This document shows positions 38,792 through 52,084 of a stretch of DNA of 64,000 nt, in pieces. Where the stretch lies: the NCBI RefSeq assembly GCF_000283155.1, contig NW_004454178.1, positions 4,739,836 through 4,803,835 on the forward strand, read 5' to 3'. The notes below the pieces were generated by a model. That model did not search any database, had not been told where the DNA came from, and worked only from the letters and a program-made list of their open reading frames with translations. The position numbers and the translations under genes are program-made. The stretch comes from Ceratotherium simum simum (Eukaryota > Chordata > Mammalia > Perissodactyla > Rhinocerotidae). The number at the start of each line of letters is the position of its first letter. The stretch's first letter is position 1.

Positions 38792-39035
38792 CATATAAGT
38801 CATCCTTATCAGCTTTCAGCCGTGCTGACCAGTCATGCAATGAAAATGGATGGCACCTGAATGAGAAAACAATTATGCGGCTATCTGAAGGAGGCCGGCC
38901 ATACCCCAACGATGAACAAAATATTTCAAGCAAAACCAACAGCAGCATAATGAGCGAAGAAGTGACAGGCACAGGCACAAGCAGATCACGCCGGCTTGAA
39001 GCCAGCAGAGGTGAGTTGCTTCACTGCCTCCTTTA
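38792..39035 (+). other. Candidate alternative exon or regulatory island
   Basis: A plus-strand frame stays open for about 80 codons from the stop near 38790 (it includes WHLNEKTIMRLSEGGRPYP). It ends soon after a good donor-like agcagag|gtgagt at about 38999-39005. A weak acceptor-like agctttcag lies near 38810-38818. The segment keeps several CpGs (gccggcc, cacgccggc, cacgccg) unlike its AT-rich neighbours. There is no homology I recognise. It could be a lineage-specific exon, an enhancer, or chance. Confidence 0.25.
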
Positions 39036-42000
39036 AACAGAAGAGTATGCTCAGCATGAAACTCAGAGACAGCTTACAGAGCGTGACACCCTGCAGGTAA
39101 AGGCTGCTGCTAACACCCAGAGGGCGGAACATATAGAAGGCGTATTTATTCATTTCTGCAATTTGTGAGGAAGCAATCGCCTAACAGGAATCAGCCTTTT
39201 CAGACCCACTCGTACGAACAGGAAGCATTAAGGTCAATACCCCAATCCCACAGTGTAGAAGATATTGCCCTATTTATATGATTCAGTGGAGTAGCTGGAG
39301 TAATTTTAACAGGACTATTGTGAATGGGTCATTTGCACAAGCATAAATAATTTGCTGATCATGATTGTTCTTAAGAAAAATAGACATTCAAAACTAAACA
39401 CTCTAAAGCATAATTTTAGTGGCACTGTCCTAGAGCCCTACACTATGTTCAACCCGAATTTCTGTTCTGGAAATTGTACCCAGATTGAGTTCAGTTTCAA
39501 GTCCAGGCCAAAAAGCAGGGCTATCCAACTCTAAGTGGAAGAAATACTGACTCCATAAATATCTATATCACTTTTAAAGAAAGATATGCTTAATAGGAAA
39601 ACAATATTTTCTTATATAAAATCCAGGTTTTGTTGAGAAAATATTGAATCCAATGATAAAGTATAGTAAAAAGAAATAATAGTATGTGCTTCTTTCTTGA
39701 AATGCTGATAGTTTTAAATTCTTGACATAAATAATTGGGTATGTCGTATGTGAATCTACCAAGGAATAAAATAGAGGTCATAAAATGTAAAGACATGATA
39801 GGATATATTTATAACCTCATAAAACAAAGCAGCATTTTAATATTTTAAGCTGGCCACTTTACCATGTTTGTATATGGGTCCTCAATACGAAGTTCTGCCC
39901 CTGATTTGAACACATCGCATATGAGGGGGAAAAAGCACAAGGTAGATGGAGGACGCGAATGTCATTCTGTTTATGATCCTCATCTGTAGATTGGTTACAT
40001 TCTATCACACAACCAAGGTGATGATCTATATTTATAATAATCTGTAGGATCCTGCAGAAATTTTCCAACAATATATTCAGATCCTAACAAATCAATATGT
40101 GATGCAAAAACAGCAGGTGACAGTTAAGAGAAGTTAGTTCAACATGATGTTATAAATATCAAGAAAAGCACCTGTGTCTTTTTTTCAAACTTGGTTTAAT
40201 ATATTCTTCACAGATGGTAGTTTCCTTTAAAAGCATTAATTAGTTCAGTGTTTGTGGGATTTTTGTGGGGAGGAGATGTGAGTAGCCATCACGGCAGCAG
40301 TAAAATGCAGTGATCCCTAACATATAAGTCATTGTAATAATGGTGAGGAACACACACCAGGCGACATATTTTAATGGCATAATAAATGAATGATCAAGAA
40401 AAGAGAGAAGTTAAAGGTAGAGGCCATGGAATAAATGAAGTTGAGGTAAGGAAGCAGATTCTTAAAATATTCTTTAAAATTTGCTGTATCAAATGCTTCC
40501 TATGATATTTAATCCTTTCTGATCAACAGGATGATCAAAGTTCCATTAACTAGTTAGTTACAGATCAATAATGAGATACTTTTAGAAGTCATGTCTCTTA
40601 CAATCCAACTATTATTTAGATAGACATTTCAGAGAGAAAAAATAATTTTTCTTAAGTTGCCTGGAAAACTAAGGTGCAAATAGAAAATAATTACTATTAT
40701 TACTATTAAAGCATCTGCTTCTCTTCACTGAATCTGAGACGGATCTGACTGATTTGCTTACACCTTCATAGCTGCTTTTGTTAAGTGCCCTCTATTTTAA
40801 ATTTTGCTCTCTGTATACAGTTACAGTATAAAGGAAATAAAGGATATATTTTGTTTAAAGATGTAAATGGAGCAAAATTATTTCTATAATCAAGAACAGA
40901 TCCAAATGCAGACAATTGACTTAATCATACAATTTAAATGTTATTATCAGGTCCTGCGTGAGCCTGAATATTTATTTTCCCGCTAGCTTACTATCTTATT
41001 TGTTTCTTTTTTTATATGGACTAAGATCCCTGCAATTAGAATAACTTCTCCAGAAAGAAGACTAAAGCAAGAGCTTTATTATGGTTCTTGTCTAGTACTT
41101 ATTATGATATTTAGAAAGCAACCATTAAAAACAGGCGCTGGTGGAATGGGCCCAGGAGAAATGGGAGGGAGAATGCGAGTCTAAAGGAAGGTTCACATGC
41201 ATTTGTCTCATTTAGCTAGGGTGGATTAATTTATTAAATTAGCTAGTGGCTCACCAAAGCCTGACCTGAGAATTACGAGGTGGAAAAGCCTAAGTATAAA
41301 TGTGTGTTAGAAACACTTAGGGAACTGGTGAGCAGCATGGGCTATTTGCCATGTGGGTTTCCATAGAGGAGGAGCCCAGGGAAGCCTCAAGGGAGCATAG
41401 GGTATCAGAGAAAGAAGATCCAGAGTTTGAGAGGGCCATGGAGGTGCTCGTATTGTAGCATAGAAAAGACTGATTTCACGCCTCCTAACTTCTCTCTCTC
41501 CCTGCCATGAATAACATATATGGAATTATTTTTCATTACGTGATGAATATATTTATAACCATTGAGTATGAATCTGCCTACAAAGCAGGTGTGTGAGAAA
41601 TATTTTATTTCCTTGTTTTCTAGAAGTCAAGAGAATTTGGACTTGAGTCTCTTTCTCATCAGTCTAGCTGGAAATTCTACCTTAGTCATTCTTAGTGCAT
41701 CCTTTCCCTAGAATTGTGCCAAGGTTCTAGAGCCTTATTCAGCACTAGTCATCAAATGCCTTTCCTAGTCATTGGTTATCAGCCTACTGCTGAGATGCCC
41801 AATGTCCCAGCTTCATGGCGATGTCTCTTCCTTTGGTGTCATACATTGAGTATTTTTGGACAAAGGCCAAGCCTTGGGCCTGACACTCAGTCTCTCACAC
41901 GAACCATGTGACCTTTCCCTCTGAAATCTGGCTACCTTCTCTAAGCATTGCAATGGAGTGACACAAAATCCTTTCCTGCTCACAGAGCCTGACAAGCATC

Positions 42001-43419
42001 CATACCCCCTTCCCACTTCAAGGGAATCCCTCTTACTCTTTCTGCTTGTCCTTAAAAGGTTCCCATCAGCTTCCCTTTCCCTTCAGAGACAACTAGCTTG
42101 AGTTTAAAGTTTTATAAAAGATGAGAAACATCTTTGACTACAGGTAGTGTCTGCTCTCTGCTCATCCAACATCCCAGAAGGAAAGAATTACAAAGGCTGT
42201 CACCCTGCTTAAACTGAGGGATTGGGGGGAAAACACCAAGAATATAAATGTAAATTTATATTTTAATAAATTATACTGTCATAGAGGAATAACCTCACAC
42301 ATTGATATCACCAGGAACTCTGATGATAAAGAAATTCATTCCAAAATATAATTTTAAAATAAATACCTGATGGCTAAATTCTGACGAAGAGTTTAGTCTG
42401 ATTTGTGCATCATTCATGTAACTATTTCAAAGATGTGGAAATTAAATCATATTTAAGACATTGTATTTGATATATTTTATTTATTGAAAATAATAAAATT
42501 ATACAAAATCAATACTGTCAGGACAATCTGGAAGGTATATATGGTCACTGTACTCAGTATAAAGAGATATTGAATAAAGACAGGTATATCTTGGCCGCTG
42601 ACTCTTGCTTAAAATGAGAAAGAGTAAAGTAACGAGGAAGCTTGCCTATAAAAGCTATTCCAAACCTGTTTGCCCTTTCTGTTTTTGTCTGTCTTTTCAA
42701 AATGTTTTTATAATTTTATATTCTTGTTTGATAGGTAGAAAGCTCTGATCTGGAAAGGAAGAGGACATACTTTGGGTAAACAGGAAATTTGGACTGATGG
42801 AGAAAAATGATTTGTATTTAAATTGTTTACCATTTTCAGTATTTTCATTTCTAGGGAGGACATTCATAAAGAAATGTTTCCTAATTTAGGAAGTTCAAGC
42901 TGGGTTTAATTGTATTCCTTTTAGAGTTTTACACAACTTCTTCCAATGATCACCATCTTTCACCCCTGCTTTCAGTCGTTACAGAATTTATTAAAGACTG
43001 AGAAGAGAAGAAAATAGTAAGACACACCAGGGACAGGAATGAGAGTGTACAGATAGTTCCATACCATTTGCCTTTAGATATTGATAATGACTCTAGGTGA
43101 AGTATTAGTATAAGACATTTTTTTTCAACTCAGAAGTGTTAGGCATACATAGCAGAAAGAGACAGACAGTGGGGAGCTAAGTTTCCAAAAATAAACTTCT
43201 CATTTAACCATTTTATATCAAGTCACTCTGGACAGATGATGGTAACTATAACAGGATAAATAAAATCTCGAGAACGTTGTGTACTAAACATATTGTGGCA
43301 CAACTGAAGGTCTCATGATAGGCTTAAAATATATTACCACATTTTCTTTACCAATGGTTCCATCCTCACGCAAACATTTAAAAATGCTCATTTTTGCTGA
43401 TGTGGGAGAGGAATAAATT
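39036..43419. other. Unassigned intron
   Basis: No recognised repeat or exon. A balanced segment at 41650-42100 contains no supported exon. Confidence 0.45.
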
Positions 43420-43890
43420 TTCCTCTACTCTTCTAAGTTCTTCTGACTGGTCTAGGAGTTAAATTGACATAAGAGAGATTAACAGGAGAAAATCAAATTT
43501 AATTGTGTACGCACAGGAACCCCACATACATACGAGAAAGGGTCAGAGACCCAACATACATACGAGGTTCAGAGACCAAAAAGTAAAATGAAGTACGTAT
43601 GCCATCTTGAGCTAAAGAATGGGATAGGGGTCTGAGGCTTTAGCGGGGCAGGTAAGTCACAGGACGATAAGAAGAGCAGATGCTTGGGAATTATATGTTT
43701 GTCCTGCCATACAGGTAGGTCATAAAAATTTACTTCTGGTAATAACTCTTAAATCCCCAATTTAAATTCTTTAAGGGAGAGGTTGAAGTTTCTCTTGGGC
43801 CTACAGTTTCTCGACTGCCTTTGACTCAAAATATTCCACAGGCCAAAGTGGCTCATCTTGGGGAGGCCTGTTCTGAACCCCTTCACTGAC
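43420..43890. mobile_element. Possible LTR fragment, family unassigned
   Basis: The run tctgactggtctaggagtta, gagattaacaggagaaaatc and 'ctcatcttggggaggcctgt' resembles solo LTR sequence I have met in mammals. I cannot place it in a class, and no viral genes are present. It contains an imperfect local duplication with acatacatacgag at about 43534 and 43556. Confidence 0.35.
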
Positions 43891-44289
43891 ATATTAAAGT
43901 AACACAGTAGAAAAATGGGACCCTCAGGTTGATACCATCAAGAATGGTGACATACGATTTACCAATTTAATACTTTTAAGAAGCTTTCATTTCTAAGAGT
44001 AAGCTTGTAAATCAAGATCAAAAGTTCAAGCTAACTAAATTCTACTTTTAGATGAGAAAATAAAAACTAAAATACTGGCAATTTCTATAGTTCCTTCAAG
44101 GGGAATTAATTCTTGGATCATTTGTGTTGATAATATAATCCTTTCTGTTGAAAGACACCCATTTCATATATACTGTTGATTCATTAACACTGAACTCATG
44201 GTCAACAGCGCTATAGCAGCTGGTGCATGAACAAAGCTTACCTAATACACCATCACAGCCTTCTTTCACTTAAGAACACTAGATAACAC

Positions 44290-44585
44290 ATTTAGGGGCC
44301 ATTTGAAACAGGAAAATCACCACAAAAATGCAAAAAACATGGTGCTAAATAGACTGCAAAAAGGACACTGTTCACAGTATGAGAGCTGAAATGAGAAGGC
44401 AGAGCTTTGCCTAGTTCGACATCAGTGGGGAATGTGCACATCATGTGACTCAATTTTTTTGCCACTCTGTGCAGGCCCACATCTGGGAATGCCTGCAAAA
44501 GCATTGATTTGGGTCATAAATAAATATTAGCGAGTAGGCAGTTCGCAAATACGGAATCTACAAATAATGAGCGCCTACTGTACTT
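44290..44585. repeat. Possible ancient DNA-transposon remnant
   Basis: The segment ending cgcaaatacggaatctacaa and ataatgagcgcctactgta resembles a dispersed mammalian element. The family is not determined. Confidence 0.3.
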
Positions 44586-47469
44586 CACAGTGCTAAGATA
44601 CGTAAATTGCTTAGAACTTAAGCGCTCAATAGATGTCAGCTTAAATTACAAGTAGGAACTGTTGAAGTATAAGAGTTATTTGCTCTCACCCTTTTGAATT
44701 TGCCTCAGGTTGCCATTCCAGTATTTGGTCTTTTTATTTTGTTGTTTCTGTTAAACAGTTTACTGCCATTTACTGCCAAGCTTCCACTTTTTCTCACGGT
44801 TATCGGTGTACACTACTTTGGTCTCTCAACCCCTCCCCGGACCCACACCTTTTGCAAAAGCAATTCAATTGACTAAGAAGTCTGAGTGAGGACTTGAGGG
44901 TGCTCTGACTGACCCAGCTCTATTATGGTTATTTTATCCATTCACCTTTTGTTTTCATTCCCAACATCCTGGCTGCATTCCAAGTATTTGTGGTTGCCAG
45001 GAATCTGCCCTCTAAGTATGTGGAGTTTTATTACCATTTAGGGGTAATGCTCAGACTGTATGTTTATTGTCAAGGGTTTTGGCCAAGAACTTTCCTTATC
45101 TAGGAGCTGTGAGCTATTTATGACCCTTCCTGGGTGAGACACTCAGACCACATCATAGATTATTATTACACGGTATTTTATGGTGAACTTTAAGATAAGG
45201 CTTGGGGCAGACTCCCTGGTAGATTTTATTTAAATATCACCCCCTCTACCAAATGTTCAACTGAATTCTGTGATCACAAAGAAGGAAACTGTTGGATGAT
45301 GAAGGATTTTATATTATTTGTGGTGATATAAAACAAACAAAAGGCTTTTGTTATTAAAATGCTATTAACTTTTGAAGTCAAAATTTGGGTGTCACTTGAG
45401 GACTTTCCCTTCTGAGATGCCAATTCTGGTGGGTTTTTCAAATCCTTTATATATGAACTTTAAAAAATAAATCAGAGGATGGGAGGAATCCCTCACTGAA
45501 CTTGGGTGTTATGAATTGCAGTATGAGGATTTAAAAAGATTTCACTTATGTTCATGTTAGATTCTTAGATTTAGGTATTTCATAAAGAATTTTTATTTCA
45601 GATAAGTCCCACGATAAATTTTATCATTATATGCTCACTCAATTATATAAATACTATTTAAAATCCAGGTGTTAGTAAGGGTTAATAAGATAATGAATTC
45701 CGATTCTCCTTTTCAAAACAAGGATAGATATTTTTGACCCTTTTTCTTCAAATTCACTTAAAATTATGTTGCTGCTGTCTTTTTGTAAATTTCCATAATT
45801 CCATTAACCACATTTGTTGATCTGTGAATTCCTAGAAGCTTGAAGTTCTAAAGATTCAATTTCATATTCAATATTGATAGTGTTAAAACAAACACACCAA
45901 AGGAAATAAAAATTCCTAAAATTTAATGCTTTGCAAAGGAAAACTATGTGTTAAAACGGTGTCTTCTTATGAGTTAGCATATATACGGGAAATATATTTT
46001 AAATGAAAATATCTGCTCTAAGAAGAGTAGATAACTTTGTTTTACAGTGAGTTGGAAGTTCAGTGAAATATCCATCACTCAGTTACTAGAATAATAAATT
46101 AAATCAGGGGGGCAAAGGAAGAGAATGGAGGAGACAAAGGGAAATGAAGGAAAAGCAGGAGGTGAGTTAAGAAAGAGCTATTGCTTGTGAACTAACTCCT
46201 TCCTACAAAAATGATAGGAAAACAGCAGACAGGGCAAGAGAGAAAATTGCATCAGGCTTTAGTGTTTATGTTTTTGATGGAAATGTACAAACCATTTCCA
46301 TCCCTTTCAGTGCTGTCATGCTCCATCACCTGAGTCTATTTTCACCTTGCAAAGGAATTCTGAGTGGGACTTCCTTCTCTGGCAGCTAATTAATCTCTCA
46401 CAAGCCTACTCTTGCCGCTTGTCTGCCTGGAATACCCCACACCTTAAGCCAGTGACTCGTGAGCAGCTTTCTTTCCCCCTCAAACAGTTATTTCTTCTCT
46501 TAAGCTATGTGGAGACCCATCTTTTCCTTTTCATTTAGGAAACTATGTGAGCTATATCATTGAGGAATTGCTCCCTCTCTCCCACCACTATATATGAATA
46601 TACTCCCAAATAATTGAATTGGGTTTTAATGACAACAGACAAAGCCTGAATATAAATTGTGAATGTGCACAGTATTTTACCAGTGGTGCATATAATATGT
46701 AAGGACACACATTACTAGATTATACAAATTCTGTGTATGTGTGTTGGTTAGATCTTCATTGTGATGAAACAGATATATTTATAATACTGTTGCACTTGCC
46801 TTAAAAATACTATCAAATTTTGCAAATAGGAGGCTTCTTTAGTTTAACGGCAAATTCTGTACAAAAACTTTTAAGGTAAGAGCATAATTCTTTATAGGTT
46901 GAAATGCTTCAATTAAAAAAATAATAAAAATTCTATTCACATTTATTCTATTTAATAAATATAGCCTTTTTAAAAGTTATCATTAATGAACTACTTACAA
47001 ATAGTAATACTTAATTTTGTCACAGGGGAAACTCTATTTCAATAATAGCTCATGGGAAATTAGAAATATTAACCATACTTTAATATTTTGTTAATGCTGT
47101 TCATAGACATTTTTTGAAAGTAATTACATGTATTGCTTTTATTTCCTTTCACTTGTTTTTCTGTTAAATCTTTTGTGGATTTTTTTCTATTTCCTTATGT
47201 TTCCTTTCCTTTTTATTTCCTTTTTAATTAAACAAAAAGACCTTACAGCAGCTATGTAATTCAGGCCTTTAGAAAGCAGAAGTTATATATGTTAATGGAA
47301 TAGCTCTTCCAAATATTAAAGATTCTCTGTCCATCTGTGAAGATGCATGTACTAGAACCATGCATGTATGAGAGACACACTTGAGAAGAGAATAGGATCA
47401 CCATAAATATTCAACTATTCACAGAAATATATATGGATCACATTTTCCACCTCTTCATGTCTAGTAATT
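44586..47469. other. Unassigned AT-rich intron
   Basis: No recognised repeat or exon. Confidence 0.45.
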
Positions 47470-48240
47470 TTTTTTTTTTTATTTTATGCTGGATGTTGTT
47501 AATGGCAAATTGTAGGGATTCTGTGTTAGGTGGTCTTTCTATAAAAGGTAATGAGTTCTATTTTAGCGATCAGTTTAATTATGTATAGGCAAATCATTCT
47601 TGCCCTTCTAAACTTGGTTTTATTCTTTGGTATGACACGTCTACTTTGGTTTTGAACTTAATTCATGAACCTGACACTTCCTTCTATGGTGGGGCCTTTC
47701 TGGAGTCCCAACTGAAAGTCTGAGGTGCTCAGTGAGTTTTCTCCACTTTGGTTGACATAAAAGTCCAGTGTCTTCAAGTGGTGCCTGGTCTCTGGCATCA
47801 CTGTTCAGATTTCAACCACAGAGCAGAAAATCTCTGCTGGGCCTTATGGAATCCTACTCTGTAGAAATGTCATCTGGATCTTGGCCAACAATCCACAGTG
47901 AATCCCAACAAACTACTGCCATTCCCAGTCCAGCTCCCGTTCCTGAGGCACTTCAGCAGCCCAGACTATTCTCACTGCCACTTGGCTCAACGAGACTTCA
48001 ATTCTACCGGGTTCCACTACAGTAGTTGATAGCGGGGAAGTGCTTCCAAGCAGAAAGACAAGGAAGTCGTGGAGCTCATGTTGACTTTTTCCTTCGCTCA
48101 AGGATTACCATCCTGTGCTGTGTTTAGTTCGATGCCAGAAAACAATTGCCTTATATAATTTGTATAACTTTATAGCTGTTTATTGTGGGAAGAGAAGTAC
48201 GTACTAGTTACTCTGTCATAGTTAAAGCACAAATCCTACC
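47470..48240. repeat. Ancient repeat, probably L1M-like
   Basis: The series aggcacttcagcagcccaga, 'cactgccacttggctcaacg', 'gaagtgcttccaagcagaaa', gccagaaaacaattgcctta and gtactagttactctgtcat is one I recognise as a dispersed mammalian repeat. I cannot fix its class with confidence. Open frames here have no coding support. Confidence 0.5.
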
Positions 48241-48559
48241 AAGATATTTTTATTGTTAGATAAAAGAGATAAAGGAGACTGTCATAGGTGGGGCAGGTTG
48301 AGGGTGGTAAGGGAGGCAGGAGCTTTTGGAGTTAATATAGAGCCTGTGGCTCAAAGGGTTTTGCAACAAGCTACAGCTATACTTTGAAATACACAAATGG
48401 AGGAGAGATGAACTTCAGAGACCAAGTCAGCAACATACATCGTGAGAAGTCTTTGTGGAAGACAACAAATATGATTATAAATTAGAGATAACTTGAGTCT
48501 AGTTTGACTCCTTCTGCCATTAACCTTTAGCAAGTAGCTGCCCCCATGCAAAGATGTCA

Positions 48560-49500
48560 GAATAAAAAGAAACCAACCCAGGACTTATGAAGAATTGCGA
48601 AAATTGAAGAATACATGAATATAAACCAAATTGCACTGAAGAACACACAGTGCATAAGGAATTACCTAAGTAAAGTCATCAATAATTCAGACAAAAAGAA
48701 TTGATATTTTCAAAGAAAGTAGAGAAATGCTATATTTTAAATTGATTTTATATAATAAAATAAAACATCAAAAGAGTTAAAGCATCCCATCATGATTTTA
48801 TAAGACAATAGATGCGGATGAAAAGCAGACTTAGAAAGATCAGGGAATAAGTAAAATAAAAAACACACATAACAGCTGTCGATTGCTCCCGCCACACACA
48901 CACAAATAAAATAAACACAATTGAGAATTGTTAAGAACAGGTGTGAAAAATGAAAAAATATATAAGGATGCAAGGGTTATAGAGAAAATGTTAAATGTAG
49001 AAGCAAAAGAGAGGAAATAAAACATAGCTGGTGTTCCTAAAGAAAAATAAATAGAATAAACGAAAGAGAAAAGAATATAGAAATAGTGGAAGAAACTTTC
49101 TTAGAATAACAAAAGTCTAAGAATAACAGATGGAAACAGCTATCAAATCATGCCATGCTGAAATTTCTGAACTTCAGTGTTTGCGAAAAAACTATAGGGG
49201 CTATTGAGCATAAAAAGCAAATCATCCACAAAGGAAGTCGGATGGGGAAGGGAGGAGAGATTAGGGTGGCCTCAGCCTTTGCCCGTGGTACAAGACAGTG
49301 AAGCATTTCTCTGCAAACATTTGAGGAGAAGAACTAATGACCCAATATATTATAACCAGTCAAAATTGCTCTTGAAGTACTGAATAATCAAAAAAATGTA
49401 TAAAAGTATGGGTGCAGAGGATTAATGTAAATAGGTATTGAATGAACACTAAGAAGACAAGGGGTCCACTAAGCATCTGTGGGATTTGTGGTTACTGATC
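48560..49500 (+). mobile_element. Old L1M-type fragment
   Basis: Late-L1M-like blocks occur in order: aaaagcaaatcatccacaaa, 'ggtggcctcagcctttgccc', gaagaactaatgacccaata and tataaccagtcaaaattgct. The region 48560-49080 is A-rich and probably part of the same element. Confidence 0.5.
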
Positions 49501-50115
49501 AAATATGTGTTATGATTTTTGACATTGTGAGATTAACAATATGATTTCAAAAAATTGGGAGGTGAGTAAAAGGAAAGTGGGAGGAATTCATTTATAATTA
49601 AATGTATTCATTTCCTTATTTAATTATACTTTCTATAAATGAAAATATGGTTAAAAATAACATCTAATTTTAATATTTTTCTTAATGTTAAGATGCCTTT
49701 TAGAGAATGATTTCTCATAATAATAAAATATTTACTTGACTTTCAGCAATATTTTTAATTCTACTTGTTTTGTTTTATGGTTAAATCTTATATAATTTAA
49801 CTTGATAATTTACTATATATTATAATTCTCATTTTTCTGTAAAATCTCTCCATAGAACTATATCTGGAACAATTACTCTGATAGTTAAAGATGATTATTT
49901 CAATATAGTGGGCTTTGGAACATAAATCTTTAAAGAAATTTTTTATACTTATGTTTTGAGAATCATTAGAAAATAGCAGGCAAAATTTCTACATAAACCA
50001 GTAATTCTTTAAAAATAAAATATAACAATTTATCCTGTAAGTGTCATTACCCATCTCAAAAACAGTTAAATGTCATAAGTAAAATCCAAGCATACTTATA
50101 AATACCCAAGTGTAT
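49501..50115. other. Unassigned AT-rich intron
   Basis: No recognised feature. Confidence 0.5.
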
Positions 50116-50306
50116 GTTTTTAAAGGGCCAGATATTAAATATTTTAGGCTTGTGAACCATATGGTCTCTCTTATAACTGTACAATTCTGCTATTGGGTGG
50201 GGAAGCAGAAATAGACATGTGTGAACAAATTGACGTGTTCTAATAAAACATTATTTGCAGAAATAAGCAACCAGCCCATGGGCCATGGTTTGCTGACCCC
50301 TGATAT
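50116..50306 (-). mobile_element. hAT-Charlie-type non-autonomous DNA transposon
   Basis: gggccagatattaaatattt, taggcttgtgaaccatatgg and ggccatggtttgctgacccc are the hallmarks of this MITE. The right terminal repeat is well kept and the left one is decayed. Confidence 0.8.
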
Positions 50307-50654
50307 ATATTGACATATCACCAATTTTAATGATCAAAATATTATCAGCCTGTCACAGAAATATTGAGATAAAGAAATTAATACAAAGTGGCTCTAATCA
50401 ATGAATGTATTGCTTTTATTTCCTTATTCCTGATATTAATTCCTACAGTACTTAACTTTAATACAGACAGGCTCAGTTAAGAGGAGTGTCGCTGAGTAAC
50501 TTACACACATATTCACGTACACGTGAATCTTAATATCTCTTGACTTCTCAAAAATGACAAAGTTTAAGTAAGGAGGAACAAACTTGACTCCAAACAGTTC
50601 TCAGATGCTGTGCTCAGTCTGACTTCTCCCCTTCCGTTTTACATTTACAGCCTT

Positions 50655-50855
50655 GGTCATAGAATCTCAGAATGCGGGAGCTGGATTGACACCCAGTGCA
50701 TCAAATTAAATAATTTCATTCTCACGTGAAGGAGACCTACTGCCACTGAGATTAAATAACTTGTCTACGGTTCCCCCTGCTAGTTCCCGTCGAAGTTAGA
50801 GCTGGAACCCAGTCTCCTAGCTCCTATTTCAGTGTTTTTCCCACTACACCATATT
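50655..50855 (-). repeat. MIR-family SINE
   Basis: gattaaataacttgtctacg, agttagagctggaacccagt and 'cagtgtttttcccactacac' follow the antisense order of the MIR/MIR3 family. Confidence 0.65.
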
Positions 50856-51084
50856 ATCGCATATGGCACGGCTCAAGCCAGAGAGGAACCAGTTGGTGAG
50901 AGCTTGACTAACTAGTTAGCATATTAGAAATGTACTTGTATTGACTCCTCTGTTCTCAGCATTATTAGTTATCCTGCTTCTACTCTTTCTCTATTTTAAA
51001 AAAAAGGTTTATAAATAAAGTTAGTTAAAAGCAAGCAAACAGTACAAATGAGGAATTGTCCTGCTCTCTGTTGGGCCCCAATCT

Positions 51085-51195
51085 CGAAGTTTCTGATTCA
51101 GTGGGTTTAGGATGAGGCCAGAGATTTTGCATTTCTGACGTGTTCTCAAGTGATGCTGATGCTGCTAGTCTGGGTAAAACACTTTGAGAACCGTT
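51085..51195 (-). mobile_element. MER5A-type hAT MITE fragment
   Basis: ctgattcagtgggtttagga, gcatttctgacgtgttctca and gtgatgctgatgctgctagt end in actttgagaaccgttgg, the antisense MER5A half including its terminal repeat. Confidence 0.8.
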
Positions 51196-51355
51196 GGTTT
51201 CTATTCTCATCCCTAAAGGCAAATTATAATCACCAGAAGAGACATTAATTCCCACTAATGCGCAGGCTCCATCCCAGGCCAATTGAAATAGAATGTCTGG
51301 GCCTTGAAGCTAGGTGCTAAAAGTATCTCACGTGATTCTAATATACACCCAATGC
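51196..51355. mobile_element. Second MER5-like hAT fragment
   Basis: aggctccatcccaggccaat, gaaatagaatgtctgggcct and 'cacgtgattctaatatacac' match a related MER5-type element, adjacent to the first. Confidence 0.65.
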
Positions 51356-51726
51356 TGAAAAAAAGAAGAGAGTCAGAATGACAAAGAAGTTTATCTGGTC
51401 TTAACACACTACTGAAATGTTTCCTTTTGTCAGCATACTCCTTTATTAGATGGGGACGATTTTCACGTAGTCATTTCATGATAAGGAATAAATGAGATAG
51501 TATCAAGATGGCTTTACCAAGTGACTTTATAAATTGAACGTAATTAATTTAAGTTTAGTCAATTTTATGGTACTAATTCTATAAAGTGCTTAGAATATAA
51601 GTTGGTTGTAGAATTTTCCTTTTAAAATGTCCTTGTACATTTTTGCCATTTATAAGACTATTTTATGCCTCAGATGCTTAAGTTATCTTTATTAGCATTG
51701 TATAGACAGCATAAGAAACATGTAGG

Positions 51727-51763
51727 TGCTAACTCCTAAAACTCTCAATTTCTCTCTATACAG
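51727..51763 (+). promoter_or_regulatory. SPAG16: Branch point, pyrimidine tract and 3' splice site of the SPAG16 exon
   Basis: The intron end contains tgctaac at 51727-51733, a very good branch-point match with its A about 32 bases before the exon. A pyrimidine-rich run follows at 51741-51760, and then cag at 51761-51763. All three elements of a mammalian 3' splice site are present and correctly spaced, which fixes the exon start at 51764. Confidence 0.88.
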
Positions 51764-51890
51764 TGAAAGATGCAGGTGCACATTGTATGGACACACAGAT
51801 TCCGTGAACAGCATTGAGTTTTTTCCTTGCTCCAACACTCTTCTCACGGGTTCTGCAGATAAGACCCTGTCTGTATGGGATGCAAGAACG
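51764..51890 (+). CDS. SPAG16: Internal coding exon of SPAG16 (WD40 repeat)
   Basis: This 127-base exon carries the last base of a split codon followed by 42 full codons, from ERCRCTLYGHTDSVNSIEFF to the ending SVWDART. It holds one WD40 unit: the GH pair at residues 9-10, the SAD turn with Asp32, and the WD pair at residues 38-39. These are the usual landmarks of a beta-propeller blade. I recognise the protein as SPAG16 (PF20), a WD-repeat protein of the axonemal central apparatus needed for sperm and ciliary motility. The exon is bounded by a consensus AG acceptor and GT donor, and the open frame running on past 51890 is intron. Because 127 is not a multiple of three, skipping the exon would shift the frame. 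As I remember human SPAG16, FFPC here replaces FFPF and LLTGS replaces LLTSS, both conservative positions in the blade. The rest of the gene lies outside the window. Gene identity is strong; the exon number is not determined. Confidence 0.93.
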
Positions 51891-51896
51891 GTAAGC
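51888..51896 (+). promoter_or_regulatory. SPAG16: 5' splice site of the SPAG16 exon
   Basis: The junction reads acg|gtaagc, a good match to the mammalian donor consensus (gtragt), with position +6 the only intronic mismatch. The exon ends on a complete Thr codon, so the next exon should begin in phase 0. That fits the WDART-G continuation expected in SPAG16. Confidence 0.88.
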
Positions 51897-52084
51897 AAAT
51901 CAACCCTTTTTCCAGGTGTCACTCTTCAGGTACTGGGTGCAATGTATAAAGTAATTGCGCTACGGCATGTAGGGAAACAGAATGGTAGTAAGTTCCTATT
52001 TACAAGATCCTGTCTATGTACTCTACTCTACCTGCCTTCTAAATGTAAGAACTATAAAAATAATGCAATTACTTTGTTAAACAT

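Noticed and set aside
47768..48025. 85-codon open frame, Ser/Pro-rich
   Set aside because: It overlaps an ancient dispersed repeat and has no coding support.
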